A DNA stretch of 40,579 nt from Gammaproteobacteria bacterium SG8_30 (GTDB taxonomy: Bacteria; Pseudomonadota; Gammaproteobacteria; Steroidobacterales; Steroidobacteraceae), in the NCBI GenBank assembly GCA_001303245.1, contig LJNS01000028.1:1-40579 (forward strand). The letters run 5' to 3'. Below the pieces are notes generated by a model that was not told where the DNA came from, ran no database searches, and saw only the letters and a list, made by a program, of their open reading frames with translations. The position numbers and the translations under genes were made by a program. Of this stretch, positions 26,582 to 34,549 are shown piece after piece (within the stretch, counting starts at the first letter, position 1; each line of letters starts with the position of its first letter).

Positions 26582-27805
26582 ATGGTCCCGATCAGTCGCT
26601 GGCTGCTCTTGGCGGTGCTCCTCCCGTTGCTGGCAGCATGCTCGCTCGCGCAGGTCAGGCAGCAGTCCGAGCAGATCGAGGCGATCGGGCGGATCGAGGG
26701 CCGCATCGTCGTTGAGTCGGGCGAAAAGGGCACGCCGATCGCCGTGCTCTACATGGCCGACGAACCGGGTTACCGCCTGATCGGGTTCGATGCCGTCAGC
26801 GCGGAGGGCCGGTACTCGTTTCCCGCCCTTCCGGGTCGCTATTTCGTTGCCGCGTTCGTCGATGTGAACTCGGACCTGGAGTACCAGCCCGAAGAGCATG
26901 CGGCCATCTTCGGGAGGCCCGACGCGATCGACGTCGGACCCGGCGAGCGCGTTTCCGTGCCGGTGCTTCCGATCACTGGTCCGCTGCGGGAAAGGCCCGA
27001 CGGCCGTGCCGCCGCGTCCGACGACCTGCGCCTTCCCAGAATGAACCTGGGGCGTGTCGTTTCCCTCGACGACGCCATGTTCAGCGACGAGTCCGTGTCG
27101 CTCGGCCTGTGGCGACCGCTGGACTACATCCGGCAATTCGGTGGCGGCCTGTTCCTGCTGCAGCCCTACGATCCGGGCAGGATCCCGGTGCTGTTCGTGC
27201 ATGGCATTTCAGCCGGTGCCCGCGACTGGCGAGCTGCCATCGAGGCGCTGGATCGAGCCCGTTTCCAGCCTTGGGTGCTGCAGTACCCGAGCGGCACGAG
27301 TCTCGAGCTCGTGAGCGAGCACCTGGCCTGGGCGGTCCACGAGCTTCACCGGCGCTACGCGTTCGACCGCGTGCTCGTGGCGGCCCACAGCATGGGCGGC
27401 CTGGTGGTCCGGGACTTCGTTCGGCAGCTCGGCCGTCAGTACCCCGAAATGCTGCCGCGCATCGCCTGGGTCCTGACCGTCAATAGCCCGATGGGAGGGA
27501 TGCCCAGTGCGGCCTCCGGTGTCGAGCATTCGCCGATTGTCGTGCCGTCCTGGCGGGATGTTGCGACCGGCAGCGTCTTCCTCCGCGACCTGCTGGAATG
27601 GGACTGGCCGGCGGCCGTCCCGTATTACCTGGTGTTCTCGTATCGATCAGGACAAGGGGACGACGGCGTCGTGCCGCTCGAGAGCCAGCTTCCCCCCAAG
27701 CTGCAGGCAGAGGCGAGGCGACTGGCCGGGTTCAACGCCTCTCACGCCGGCGTCCTGCAGGAGCCGGAATTCGTGGCGTGGTTCCAGGGGCTGCTTGGCG
27801 AGTGA
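26582..27805 (+). CDS. lipase-like alpha/beta-hydrolase lipoprotein
   Basis: This 407-residue lipoprotein has lipobox LLAAC (Cys20). Residues about 30-150 are a beta-sandwich-like extension (GRIEGRIVVES, YSFPALPGRYFVAAFVDVNSD). From about residue 190 there is an alpha/beta-hydrolase of the PGAP1/triacylglycerol lipase kind: PVLFVHGISAGARDW, the nucleophile elbow AAHSMGGLVVRDF, the likely acid in GQGDDGVVPLESQL and the histidine in FNASHAGVLQ. It probably cleaves an ester at the envelope; the substrate is unknown. It is the last gene of the DUF1254-linked cluster and converges on rpmG, whose stop lies 27 bp away. Confidence 0.85.
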   Translation: MVPISRWLLLAVLLPLLAACSLAQVRQQSEQIEAIGRIEGRIVVESGEKGTPIAVLYMADEPGYRLIGFDAVSAEGRYSFPALPGRYFVAAFVDVNSDLEYQPEEHAAIFGRPDAIDVGPGERVSVPVLPITGPLRERPDGRAAASDDLRLPRMNLGRVVSLDDAMFSDESVSLGLWRPLDYIRQFGGGLFLLQPYDPGRIPVLFVHGISAGARDWRAAIEALDRARFQPWVLQYPSGTSLELVSEHLAWAVHELHRRYAFDRVLVAAHSMGGLVVRDFVRQLGRQYPEMLPRIAWVLTVNSPMGGMPSAASGVEHSPIVVPSWRDVATGSVFLRDLLEWDWPAAVPYYLVFSYRSGQGDDGVVPLESQLPPKLQAEARRLAGFNASHAGVLQEPEFVAWFQGLLGE

Positions 27806-27832
27806 CGCCTGCGCAGCGCCGTCGCGAAGACC

Positions 27833-27988
27833 TTACTTGATCTTCGCTTCCTTGTACTTGACGTGCTTGCGCACCACGGGATCGAACTTGCTGACCTCCA
27901 TCTTCTCGGGATGCAGGCGCTTGTTCTTGGTCGTGGTGTAGAAGTGGCCGGTACCGGCCGTCGAGACGAGCTTGATCTTGTCACGCAT
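27833..27988 (-). CDS. rpmG: 50S ribosomal protein L33
   Basis: This is a 51-residue L33 with the typical [20 protein letters not shown] and the end [11 protein letters not shown]. It lacks the CXXC pairs of the zinc-binding paralogue, so this is the zinc-independent form. It lies 21 bp downstream of rpmB, the usual bacterial order. Confidence 0.95.
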   Translation of the reverse strand: MRDKIKLVSTAGTGHFYTTTKNKRLHPEKMEVSKFDPVVRKHVKYKEAKIK

Positions 27989-28009
27989 GGCTCAGTCCTC
28001 CCGCGACGA

Positions 28010-28246
28010 TCAGACGTGCTGGCCGGCCGCACGCAGCTCGGCGACCACCTTCTCGATGCCCTTCTTCTCGATGGTGCGCATGCCGTGGGTCGACACCTTG
28101 AGCGTCACCCAGCGCTTCTCCTCCTCGAGCCAGAAACGCTGCGTGTGCAGGTTCGGCAGGAAGCGGCGGCGCTTCTTGATGTTCGAGTGCGACACCTTGT
28201 TGCCGGTCGTGGGGCGCTTGCCGGTGACCTGACAGACTTTGGACAT
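28010..28246 (-). CDS. rpmB: 50S ribosomal protein L28
   Basis: This 78-residue L28 has the same length as in E. coli. [30 protein letters not shown] and [18 protein letters not shown] are diagnostic. It is the first gene of the rpmB-rpmG pair. The promoter should lie in the 270-bp gap upstream, which it shares with the divergent outer-membrane protein gene. A TCTAATAC stretch on the minus strand near 28306-28313 is a possible -10 region. Confidence 0.95.
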   Translation of the reverse strand: MSKVCQVTGKRPTTGNKVSHSNIKKRRRFLPNLHTQRFWLEEEKRWVTLKVSTHGMRTIEKKGIEKVVAELRAAGQHV

Positions 28247-28380
28247 GATTCCTACTCCGTCCGAGGCGCCCGCACGGAATCTGACGGCGCCGCCAAATAG
28301 CCGCGTATTAGACCAGCCCGGTCTCAGCGTGGCAAGGCCGGGGCGGCGTCGCCGACGTAGCAGCCGGGCTGCCTCGGCGG

Positions 28381-28411
28381 TGTGCCCGGGCGCGGTCGGC
28401 GCCCGGGCACA
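28381..28411. repeat. 13-bp perfect stem-loop in the rpmB / barrel-protein gap
   Basis: Arms at 28381-28393 and 28399-28411 (core GTGCCCGGGCGC and its complement) flank a 5-nt loop. On the minus strand TTTTTT precedes rather than follows it, so it is not a standard terminator in either direction. It lies 105 nt before the barrel-protein start and could be a 5'-UTR structure of either divergent gene. Confidence 0.55.
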
Positions 28412-28516
28412 GACAAAAAATACCTTTCTGATCAGCCACTTGACATAGCAAGGCGCGTGGAACACGCTGTGCGTTTGTTGGCCGCCTGCATCGGCCGAAG
28501 CGCGGCCGGCCTGTCC

Positions 28517-29791
28517 ATGCCCATCCTGAAGGAACAATCTCGTCGCTGGGCCTCGGTGCTGATTGCCCTGTCCGGGCTCGTGGCCTTGGCCGCGTCCGCC
28601 GAGCCGACCGCGGAGCAGGCGGCCGAGGCGGCCGGCACCCAGTCCCCGGCTGCGACGGCGGCGCCGCCCATCGAGACGAGCGCCCGCCCGCCGCGTCTCC
28701 TGCTCCTTCCGTATGGGGGAAGCGACGATGTCGGCGGAGACATGGGCGAGACGATCCTCGACGACCTCGGGATCGAGACGGAAGGGCACTCCATCCCGGC
28801 CTCGGGCGAATGGGTGGCGGCACCCATCCCCTTCCGCAGCGGCCTGCTCGGCTGGGGACTCAAGTTCGGCATCGCGAAGCTGACGCCCGCCCGTTCCGCG
28901 AGCGACCAGCCCCGCATCAACATTGCCGGCATTGGCGGCATGTACGCGGAAGGCGGCAGCTGGGGAGCTGCGGCCGGCGATCGCCGTTACTGGGGCGGCG
29001 GCAGGTGGCGCACGACCGTCGGATTCGGCACCGGCGAGATCCACTACGAGGTCCGGCTCAGCCAGGAGTTCGAGCAACTCACGCTGCCCGTGCGGCAGCA
29101 GCTGAACGGAGGCCTCCTCAACGTTTCCTACAACTTCGCCGAGCACGCCTGGATCGGCGGCGGAATACGCTATGGCCGGTCGCCCATCAGTATCCCGCTT
29201 CTCCCGCCCGGGATTGCGGAGCTTCTGCCCAAGGTGACCTTCGAGATGGCGAGCGTCAGGCTCAAGGGTGAGTGGGATACACGCGACGACACGTTCTACC
29301 CGCGGCGCGGCTCCCTGTCCGAGCTCTCGGTCGACTACACGCGGAGCGACTCGGTGCTGGACACGACCCGCTTCTTCAACTACCGGTTCGAGTACAACGG
29401 GTATCGCCCGATCGACGAGCGCAACGTGCTGGCCTGGCGTGCCGCAGCCCAGGTGGTCGACGGCGACGCGCCGTTCTTCGCGCTTGCCTGGTTCGGCTCC
29501 GGCGCCGACCTGCGCGGCTACACGCCCGGTCGTTACATCGGCAAGTCGCTCCTCGCCGTGCAGGCTGAATGGCGGTGGCACGCGACGCGCCGGCTGGGAT
29601 TCGTGGCGTTCGGGGGCACGGGGCGGATCTCCAATCCCGTCGTTGGTTTCGAGGCGCCCGGCTGGTTGCCGGCCGGCGGCATCGGGCTGCGCTGGCGCCT
29701 GACGGAGGAGAACCGATTGAACATCCGCATCGACTACGGCCGGGGGCGCGACGATGAGACGCTGATCGTCTCGGTCGGCGAGGCGTTCTAG
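28517..29791 (+). CDS. outer-membrane beta-barrel protein (bacterial surface antigen type)
   Basis: This 424-residue protein has a signal peptide ([18 protein letters not shown]) and an alanine/proline-rich linker. A barrel domain like the C-terminal part of BamA/TamA-type surface antigens follows. Typical signs are the PSRG-like segment [24 protein letters not shown], the [23 protein letters not shown] motif and a C-terminal phenylalanine (VSVGEAF) fit for BAM recognition. POTRA domains are absent, so it is not BamA itself. Cargo or function is unknown. The ATG at 28517 begins the signal peptide. It converges with radC, 21 bp away. Confidence 0.8.
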   Translation: MPILKEQSRRWASVLIALSGLVALAASAEPTAEQAAEAAGTQSPAATAAPPIETSARPPRLLLLPYGGSDDVGGDMGETILDDLGIETEGHSIPASGEWVAAPIPFRSGLLGWGLKFGIAKLTPARSASDQPRINIAGIGGMYAEGGSWGAAAGDRRYWGGGRWRTTVGFGTGEIHYEVRLSQEFEQLTLPVRQQLNGGLLNVSYNFAEHAWIGGGIRYGRSPISIPLLPPGIAELLPKVTFEMASVRLKGEWDTRDDTFYPRRGSLSELSVDYTRSDSVLDTTRFFNYRFEYNGYRPIDERNVLAWRAAAQVVDGDAPFFALAWFGSGADLRGYTPGRYIGKSLLAVQAEWRWHATRRLGFVAFGGTGRISNPVVGFEAPGWLPAGGIGLRWRLTEENRLNIRIDYGRGRDDETLIVSVGEAF

Positions 29792-29812
29792 GCCGGGGTG
29801 CCCTCCCGGATC

Positions 29813-30481
29813 TCAGACGATGCCGCGCTCGGCGAGCGACGTGCAGGAACCGTCCCCGACGATCAGGTGATCGAGCATCCGGATGTCGACGAGCGCGAGC
29901 GCGTCCCGCAGGCGCGTCGTGATGATCTCGTCCGCCTGGCTCGGCTCCGCGACCCCCGACGGATGGTTATGCGCCAGGATCACGGATGTCGCGTTGCGCC
30001 TGAGCGCCTGCTTGACCACCTCGCGCGGATGCACGCTGGCGCCGTCGATCGTGCCGCGAAACAGCTCCTCGAAGCAGATCAGCCGGTGGCGGCTGTCCAG
30101 GTACAGGCAGCAGAATACCTCGTGGTCGCGATCGCGCAGGCGCGCGATCAGGAACTCGCGCGCCGCCCTGGGGCTCGTGAGCGACGGGCCCGCGCGCAGT
30201 CGCTCCAGGTGATGACGACGCACGAGCTCGAGCGCGGCCTGGATCTCGGCCCAACGGGCGAGCCCCATGCCGCGGTGACGACAGACCTCTTCGCGTTCGG
30301 CGGACAGCAGCCCGCGCAGCGAGCCGAACTCGAGGAGCAGCGACCGGGCGAGGTCGAGCGCGCTCGCCCCGGCGACGCCGTGCCGCAGCAGCACGGCCAG
30401 CAGTTCCGCCTCGGTCAGCGTCTCGGCGCCGCCCGCCAGGAGTTTCTCGCGGGGCCGCTCGGTCTCCGGCAGGTTGAGCAT
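29813..30481 (-). CDS. radC: RadC family JAMM-domain protein
   Basis: This 222-residue protein has the N-terminal helical region (ERPREKLLAGGAETLTEAELLAVLLRHG) and helix-hairpin-helix of RadC. Its C-terminal JAMM metalloprotease-like domain has the motif AHNHPSG followed by the conserved acidic residue in SQADEIIT. The real function is disputed; the original repair phenotype was traced to recG. The ATG at 30481 is preferred because GGAGGG lies 9 nt before it. It is divergent from coaBC, the arrangement found in many gammaproteobacteria. Confidence 0.92.
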   Translation of the reverse strand: MLNLPETERPREKLLAGGAETLTEAELLAVLLRHGVAGASALDLARSLLLEFGSLRGLLSAEREEVCRHRGMGLARWAEIQAALELVRRHHLERLRAGPSLTSPRAAREFLIARLRDRDHEVFCCLYLDSRHRLICFEELFRGTIDGASVHPREVVKQALRRNATSVILAHNHPSGVAEPSQADEIITTRLRDALALVDIRMLDHLIVGDGSCTSLAERGIV

Positions 30482-30617
30482 GGGCGCATTCCCTCCGGCC
30501 GTCATGTTCGGGTGCCTGGATCCGCAAGGGCAGCGCGGAATGTGGCTCGAACGCCGAGAAAGACATGTGCCCAGAACCGGCGGGCATGGCGGAATGGTGT
30601 TGCCCGGGCGCCGGCGC

Positions 30618-30623
30618 GATAAT
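30618..30623 (+). promoter_or_regulatory. candidate -10 box of coaBC (leaderless)
   Basis: GATAAT lies exactly 6 nt before the coaBC ATG. There is no good ribosome site (only GAG) and no strong -35 hexamer. A leaderless mRNA would explain the missing ribosome site. Confidence 0.4.
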
Positions 30624-30629
30624 CGAGCC

Positions 30630-31865
30630 ATGAAGGAACGGCATCCGCCGCGGATCCTGCTGGGCGTGACGGGCGGCATCGCGGCCTACAAGAGCCCGGA
30701 CCTCGTGCGTCGCCTGCGGGAGCGCGGCGCCGAGGTGCAGGTCGTGATGACCGAAGGGGCAAAGCAGTTCGTCACGCCGCTGACGTTCCAGGCCGTCTCC
30801 GGGCGCGAGGTCCGCGACTCGCTCTGGGACGCGGCCGCGGAGGCGGCCATGGGGCACATCGAGCTGGCGCGCTGGGCGGATGCCGTCCTGGTGGCGCCCG
30901 CCACGGCCGAGTTCCTGTCGAAGCTCACGCACGGGCGTGCGGACGACCTGCTGACGACGCTGTGCCTCGCCACCGAGGCGCCGGTGCACGTGGCCCCGGC
31001 CATGAACCGGCAGATGTGGGCGAATGCCGCCACCCAGTCGAACGTGGCGACGCTCCGGCAGCGCGGGCTCGCCATCCACGGGCCCGCGACCGGCGAGCAG
31101 GCCTGTGGCGAGACCGGCGAGGGCCGCATGCTCGAGCCGGCCGAGCTGGCTGCGCTCGTCCTCGACAGCCTGGAGGCGGCCCGTCCCCTCGCGGGCACCA
31201 AGGTCGTGATCACGGCCGGCCCGACCCGCGAGCCGATCGACCCGGTGCGCTTCGTCAGCAATCGCAGCTCCGGCAAGATGGGCTACGCGGTCGCCCAGGC
31301 GGCCCGCGAGGCGGGCGCCGAGGTCGTCCTGATATCGGGGCCCGTCAGCCTGCCGGCCCCGCCGGGCGTCGTGCGGGTGATGGTGGAGACCGCACAGGAG
31401 ATGTACGACGCGGTCCACGCCGCCATCGGCGACGCCGACCTCTACATCGGGGCGGCCGCCATCGCCGATTACCGTCCCGCGGCCGTGGCCCCCGGCAAGA
31501 TCAAGAAGCGCGCCAACACCATGACGCTCGAGATGGTCAAGGCGCCGGACATTCTCGCCTCGGTTGCGGCCCTGGAGAAGCGGCGCCCGTTCGTGGTGGG
31601 CTTCGCCGCGGAAACCCAGGACCTGGAGCAGAACGCGCTCGCGAAACTGCAGGGCAAGCGGCTCGACCTCATCGCAGCCAACCAGGTGGGCGAGGGGCTG
31701 GCCTTCGACCAGGACGAGAACTCGCTGTTGCTGCTGTGGGAAGGGGGCCGGGAGGAGCTCGCCACCTGCGGCAAGCTCGAGTTGGCTCGCAAGCTCATCG
31801 CGCGGATCGCGGACCGGCGCGCCGCCGCCGCGCTGCCGGCCAACGTCGTGCGCGTCCGCCGCTGA
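30630..31865 (+). CDS. coaBC: bifunctional phosphopantothenoylcysteine decarboxylase/synthetase
   Basis: This 411-residue protein catalyses two steps of coenzyme A synthesis. The N-terminal CoaC flavoprotein has LLGVTGGIAAYKS, VAPAMNRQMW and the GEQACGETGEGRM substrate-clamp motif. The C-terminal CoaB synthetase has AGPTREPIDPVRFVSNRSSGKMG, a dimerisation/ATP loop GKIKKR and VGFAAET. The ATG at 30630 is followed at once by the flavodoxin fold; longer in-frame starts are not conserved. Its TGA is followed, in the same reading frame and without any start codon other than TTG, by the truncated dut gene. Confidence 0.95.
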   Translation: MKERHPPRILLGVTGGIAAYKSPDLVRRLRERGAEVQVVMTEGAKQFVTPLTFQAVSGREVRDSLWDAAAEAAMGHIELARWADAVLVAPATAEFLSKLTHGRADDLLTTLCLATEAPVHVAPAMNRQMWANAATQSNVATLRQRGLAIHGPATGEQACGETGEGRMLEPAELAALVLDSLEAARPLAGTKVVITAGPTREPIDPVRFVSNRSSGKMGYAVAQAAREAGAEVVLISGPVSLPAPPGVVRVMVETAQEMYDAVHAAIGDADLYIGAAAIADYRPAAVAPGKIKKRANTMTLEMVKAPDILASVAALEKRRPFVVGFAAETQDLEQNALAKLQGKRLDLIAANQVGEGLAFDQDENSLLLLWEGGREELATCGKLELARKLIARIADRRAAAALPANVVRVRR

Positions 31866-31883
31866 GCGGGCCGGCTACAGGGG

Positions 31884-32249
31884 TTGCGGCGCGCCTGCCT
31901 CGACGAGCCGATCGTGCTCGAGCCGGGGCAGACACACCTGGTGCCGACGGGCATCGCCATCCACCTCGACGACCCGGGCCTCGCCGCCATGCTGCTGCCC
32001 CGGTCGGGACTCGGCCACAAGCATGGCATCGTGTTGGGAAACCTGGTGGGCCTGGTCGACTCCGATTACCAGGGCCAGGTGATGGTCTCGGTCTGGAACC
32101 GGGCGCACCACCCGTTCACGATCGAACCCGGCGAGCGCATTGCCCAGATGGTCATCGTGCCGGTCGTGCAGGTCGCGCTCGAGGTCGTCGACTCGTTCGA
32201 GGAGAGCGCGCGCGGCGCCGGCGGGTTCGGCAGCTCCGGACGGCGCTAG
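31884..32249 (+). CDS. dut: dUTPase lacking its N-terminus and motif I; possibly a pseudogene
   Basis: The 121 codons from a TTG at 31884 match E. coli Dut from about residue 29 onward: [10 protein letters not shown], motif [13 protein letters not shown], motif [21 protein letters not shown] (catalytic Asp), motif IV GERIAQM and motif V GGFGSSGR. Trimeric dUTPases are about 150 residues and start 28-30 residues earlier with motif I (AGxDLRA), which helps bind magnesium-dUTP. Here that part is absent. The frame continues back only to the coaBC stop, and a residual RAGY is seen in another frame. Options are a real deletion, an assembly error, or a coaBC-dut readthrough product. Without motif I normal activity is doubtful. 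Confidence 0.75.
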   Translation: MRRACLDEPIVLEPGQTHLVPTGIAIHLDDPGLAAMLLPRSGLGHKHGIVLGNLVGLVDSDYQGQVMVSVWNRAHHPFTIEPGERIAQMVIVPVVQVALEVVDSFEESARGAGGFGSSGRR

Positions 32250-32277
32250 CGATCCCGGGGACTCCGGGCAGGGACAG

Positions 32278-32395
32278 GACTCGACGGGGCGACTCGACGG
32301 GGGCTCGACGGAGCGACTCGAAGGGGACTCGACGGGGACTGTCCCCGCAGGGGACTGTCCCCTCCTCGAGTCGCCTCTCCTCGAGCCGCCGGCTG
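32278..32395. repeat. imperfect inverted repeat with tandem 12-bp units and two GGGGACTGTCCCC palindromes
   Basis: About five degenerate copies of GACTCGACGGGG (starting 32278, 32291, 32303, 32315 and 32326) lead into two copies of GGGGACTGTCCCC (32334-32346, 32350-32362). Two CTCCTCGAG-type units that are roughly complementary to the left repeats follow. The whole can fold into one long stem tipped by two palindromes. It fills the gap between the convergent dut and DUF4124 genes. Confidence 0.75.
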
Positions 32396-33019
32396 CTACA
32401 GCCCTCGCAGCTCCTTGAAGCGCCGCACGTCCGTGTCGAACTGCGCGTTCAAGGCGGCGCGCTCGTCGCGCTTCTTCTGCAGGTTGCGCTCCTGGGTCTG
32501 GATGTCGGACTCCGAGCGGGCGATGTCCTCGGCCAGGCCCTCGGGCATGGGCGGCGCGTCCGCGGCCGTGTTCCGGGGCGCGAAGCGCTGGGCGCGCGCA
32601 ACCTGGTCGGCGTGGCGCTGCCTGAGCGTCTTGAGCGACTGCTCCTGGATGATCATCTGGGAGTCGATCAGGTCGATGCGGCGCTCGCGCAGCATCTCGA
32701 TCTCGTCGACGTTCTGGTAGGTCTGCAGAAGCATCCGGTCGCGCTGTGCCCGTTCCTCGATCGCCTTCGCGGCCTTCTCCTGCTCCATCCGCGCGCGGGC
32801 CTCTTCCGGCGTCTCGGCGCCTTCCTCGCGGCCCACCGCGACGCCGCGCTGGTTCAGCACGTCGCGGTCCTGGTCGGCGTACTGCGGCGGGATCCTGTCG
32901 CCGTAGTGGACCTGGCCGTTCTCGTCCACCCAGCGGTAGAGCTTCTGGGCCGCGGCGGGGCCCGCCGCCAACGCCAGCAGCAGCAGGGGCACCAGCGTGC
33001 GGAGTACGGGGGTCTTCAT
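32396..33019 (-). CDS. secreted DUF4124 coiled-coil protein
   Basis: This 207-residue protein has a signal peptide (LRTLVPLLLLALAAGPAAA) followed directly by a short DUF4124 domain (KLYRWVDENGQVHYGDRIPPQ). The remainder is long charged helices: EARARMEQEKAAKAIEERAQRDR, MLRERRIDLIDSQMIIQEQSLKTLRQRH and a final coiled coil. DUF4124 proteins are periplasmic and uncharacterised. The ATG at 33019 begins the signal peptide. It lies 58 bp downstream of pyrE on the same strand and converges with dut across the repeat element. Confidence 0.85.
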   Translation of the reverse strand: MKTPVLRTLVPLLLLALAAGPAAAQKLYRWVDENGQVHYGDRIPPQYADQDRDVLNQRGVAVGREEGAETPEEARARMEQEKAAKAIEERAQRDRMLLQTYQNVDEIEMLRERRIDLIDSQMIIQEQSLKTLRQRHADQVARAQRFAPRNTAADAPPMPEGLAEDIARSESDIQTQERNLQKKRDERAALNAQFDTDVRRFKELRGL

Positions 33020-33077
33020 GGCGTTCACCTCTGGCGACATATTCCGATGCCGGCGTCCCTCCCGGGGCGTAACTGCA

Positions 33078-33728
33078 TCACGCTTCCGGGTCGACACCCC
33101 ACTTGGCGCGGTAGTTCCGCAGGCTTTCGAGTTCTGCGGGGCGATCCGCGCGCTCGAGGTGCTCGATCAGGTCGGCCAGCGTGATGATGTGTACCACCGG
33201 GATGCTGAAGGCCTGCTGAACCTCCTGAACGGCCGACAGATCGCCCTGGCCGCGCTCCTGCCGGTCGAGTGCCAGCGCGACGCCGGCGGGCGCGGCCCCG
33301 GCCGCGCGGATGATGTCGATGGACTCGCGGATGGCCGTCCCGGCGGTGATCACGTCGTCGACGATCAGCACGCGGCCCGCCAGCGGCGCCCCGACGATGA
33401 CGCCGCCCTCGCCGTGGGCCTTGGCCTCCTTGCGGTTGAAGGCGAAGGGCCGGTCCATGTCGTGCCCGTCGGCGAGCGCAACCGCGGTCGTGGTCACGAG
33501 CGGTATTCCCTTGTAGGCGGGGCCGAACAGCATGTCGAACTCGAGGCCGGAGGCGGCGACGGCCGCCGCGTAGTGACGGCCGAGGGCGGCCACGGCCTTG
33601 CCGGTGTTGAACAGCCCGGCGTTGAAGAAGTACGGGCTCAGCCGGCCGCTCTTCAGCCGGAACTCGCCGAACCGCAACACCTCGCCCGCGATGGCGAGCT
33701 CGATGAACTCACGCTGGTAGTCGCGCAT
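33078..33728 (-). CDS. pyrE: orotate phosphoribosyltransferase
   Basis: This 216-residue enzyme converts orotate and PRPP to orotidine 5'-phosphate in pyrimidine synthesis. [37 protein letters not shown] (catalytic loop) and the PRPP-binding [13 protein letters not shown] are all present. It is divergent from the exonuclease III gene across 53 bp, exactly as pyrE and crc are in Pseudomonas. Confidence 0.96.
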   Translation of the reverse strand: MRDYQREFIELAIAGEVLRFGEFRLKSGRLSPYFFNAGLFNTGKAVAALGRHYAAAVAASGLEFDMLFGPAYKGIPLVTTTAVALADGHDMDRPFAFNRKEAKAHGEGGVIVGAPLAGRVLIVDDVITAGTAIRESIDIIRAAGAAPAGVALALDRQERGQGDLSAVQEVQQAFSIPVVHIITLADLIEHLERADRPAELESLRNYRAKWGVDPEA

Positions 33729-33752
33729 GCAGACCCTCTCATGGCTCTTGCG

Positions 33753-33758
33753 TATGAT
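33753..33758 (+). promoter_or_regulatory. candidate -10 box of the exonuclease III gene
   Basis: TATGAT lies 23 nt before the exonuclease III ATG within the 53-bp divergent gap with pyrE. No matching -35 hexamer is clear. Confidence 0.35.
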
Positions 33759-33781
33759 GTCGGCTTTCGCGCGGGGCGCAG

Positions 33782-34549
33782 ATGCGAATCATCACGCTGA
33801 ACTGCAATGGTATCCGGTCGGCCGCGCGCAAGGGGCTGTTCCGGTGGCTGCCTCGTCAGCGCGCCGACGTCGTCTGCCTCCAGGAAACCAAGGCGCAGGA
33901 GCACCAGCTAGACCACGGTGACTTCAGACCCCGCGGCTTCCACGCGTTCTACTTCGACGCAGAGAAGAAAGGCTACAGCGGCGTCGCGCTGTTCTCGCGC
34001 GCCGAGCCGGACGAGGTCGTCCGCGGCTTCGGCGTGGAGGAGTTCGACCGCGAGGGCCGCTACCTCGAGGCACGGTTCGGGAGTCTGTCGGTGGTGTCGC
34101 TGTACGTTCCGTCAGGCTCCTCCGGTCCTCATCGGCAGGCATCAAAGTTCCGGTTCATGGATGCGTTCCTGCCATACCTGAAGTCGCTCAGGCGCCGGCG
34201 GCGGGACTACATTCTCTGCGGCGACTTCAACATCGCCCACAAGCCGATCGACCTGAGGAACTGGCGCTCGAACCAGAAGAACTCCGGATTCCTGCCCGAG
34301 GAGCGGGCCTGGCTCGACGTGGTGTTCGGCAAGCTCGACTACGTGGACGCCTTCCGGGAAGTCGAGCCGCGGCCCGAGCAGTACACGTGGTGGTCGAACC
34401 GCGGGCAGGCCTGGGCCAAGAACGTGGGCTGGCGCATCGACTACCAGGTGGCGAGCCCGTCGCTTGCCGGCAAGGCGAGGCGGGCGCGCATCTACAAGGA
34501 CCAGCGCTTCTCGGACCATGCTCCCCTCGTCATGGACTACGACCTGTGA
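33782..34549 (+). CDS. xthA: exodeoxyribonuclease III (catalytically intact, Crc subtype)
   Basis: This 255-residue member of the exonuclease/endonuclease/phosphatase family has all catalytic residues: Asn in LNCNGIR, Glu in CLQETKA, Asp and Asn in CGDFNIAH, Asp in GWRIDYQ and the late SDHAP Asp-His pair. It should act as an abasic-site endonuclease and 3'-5' exonuclease. Several stretches ([39 protein letters not shown]) are nearer to Pseudomonas Crc than to E. coli Xth, and so is its place beside pyrE. Unlike Crc, it has not lost the active site. Its stop overlaps the permease GTG start by 4 bp. Confidence 0.92.
   Translation: MRIITLNCNGIRSAARKGLFRWLPRQRADVVCLQETKAQEHQLDHGDFRPRGFHAFYFDAEKKGYSGVALFSRAEPDEVVRGFGVEEFDREGRYLEARFGSLSVVSLYVPSGSSGPHRQASKFRFMDAFLPYLKSLRRRRRDYILCGDFNIAHKPIDLRNWRSNQKNSGFLPEERAWLDVVFGKLDYVDAFREVEPRPEQYTWWSNRGQAWAKNVGWRIDYQVASPSLAGKARRARIYKDQRFSDHAPLVMDYDL

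Noticed and set aside
28440-28445. Perfect TTGACA upstream of the barrel-protein gene
   Set aside because: No -10 hexamer occurs 16-18 bp downstream, so I do not call a promoter.
30474-30629. Longer coaBC start at 30474
   Set aside because: The added N-terminus overlaps radC and has no resemblance to CoaBC; the flavodoxin fold begins right after the ATG at 30630.
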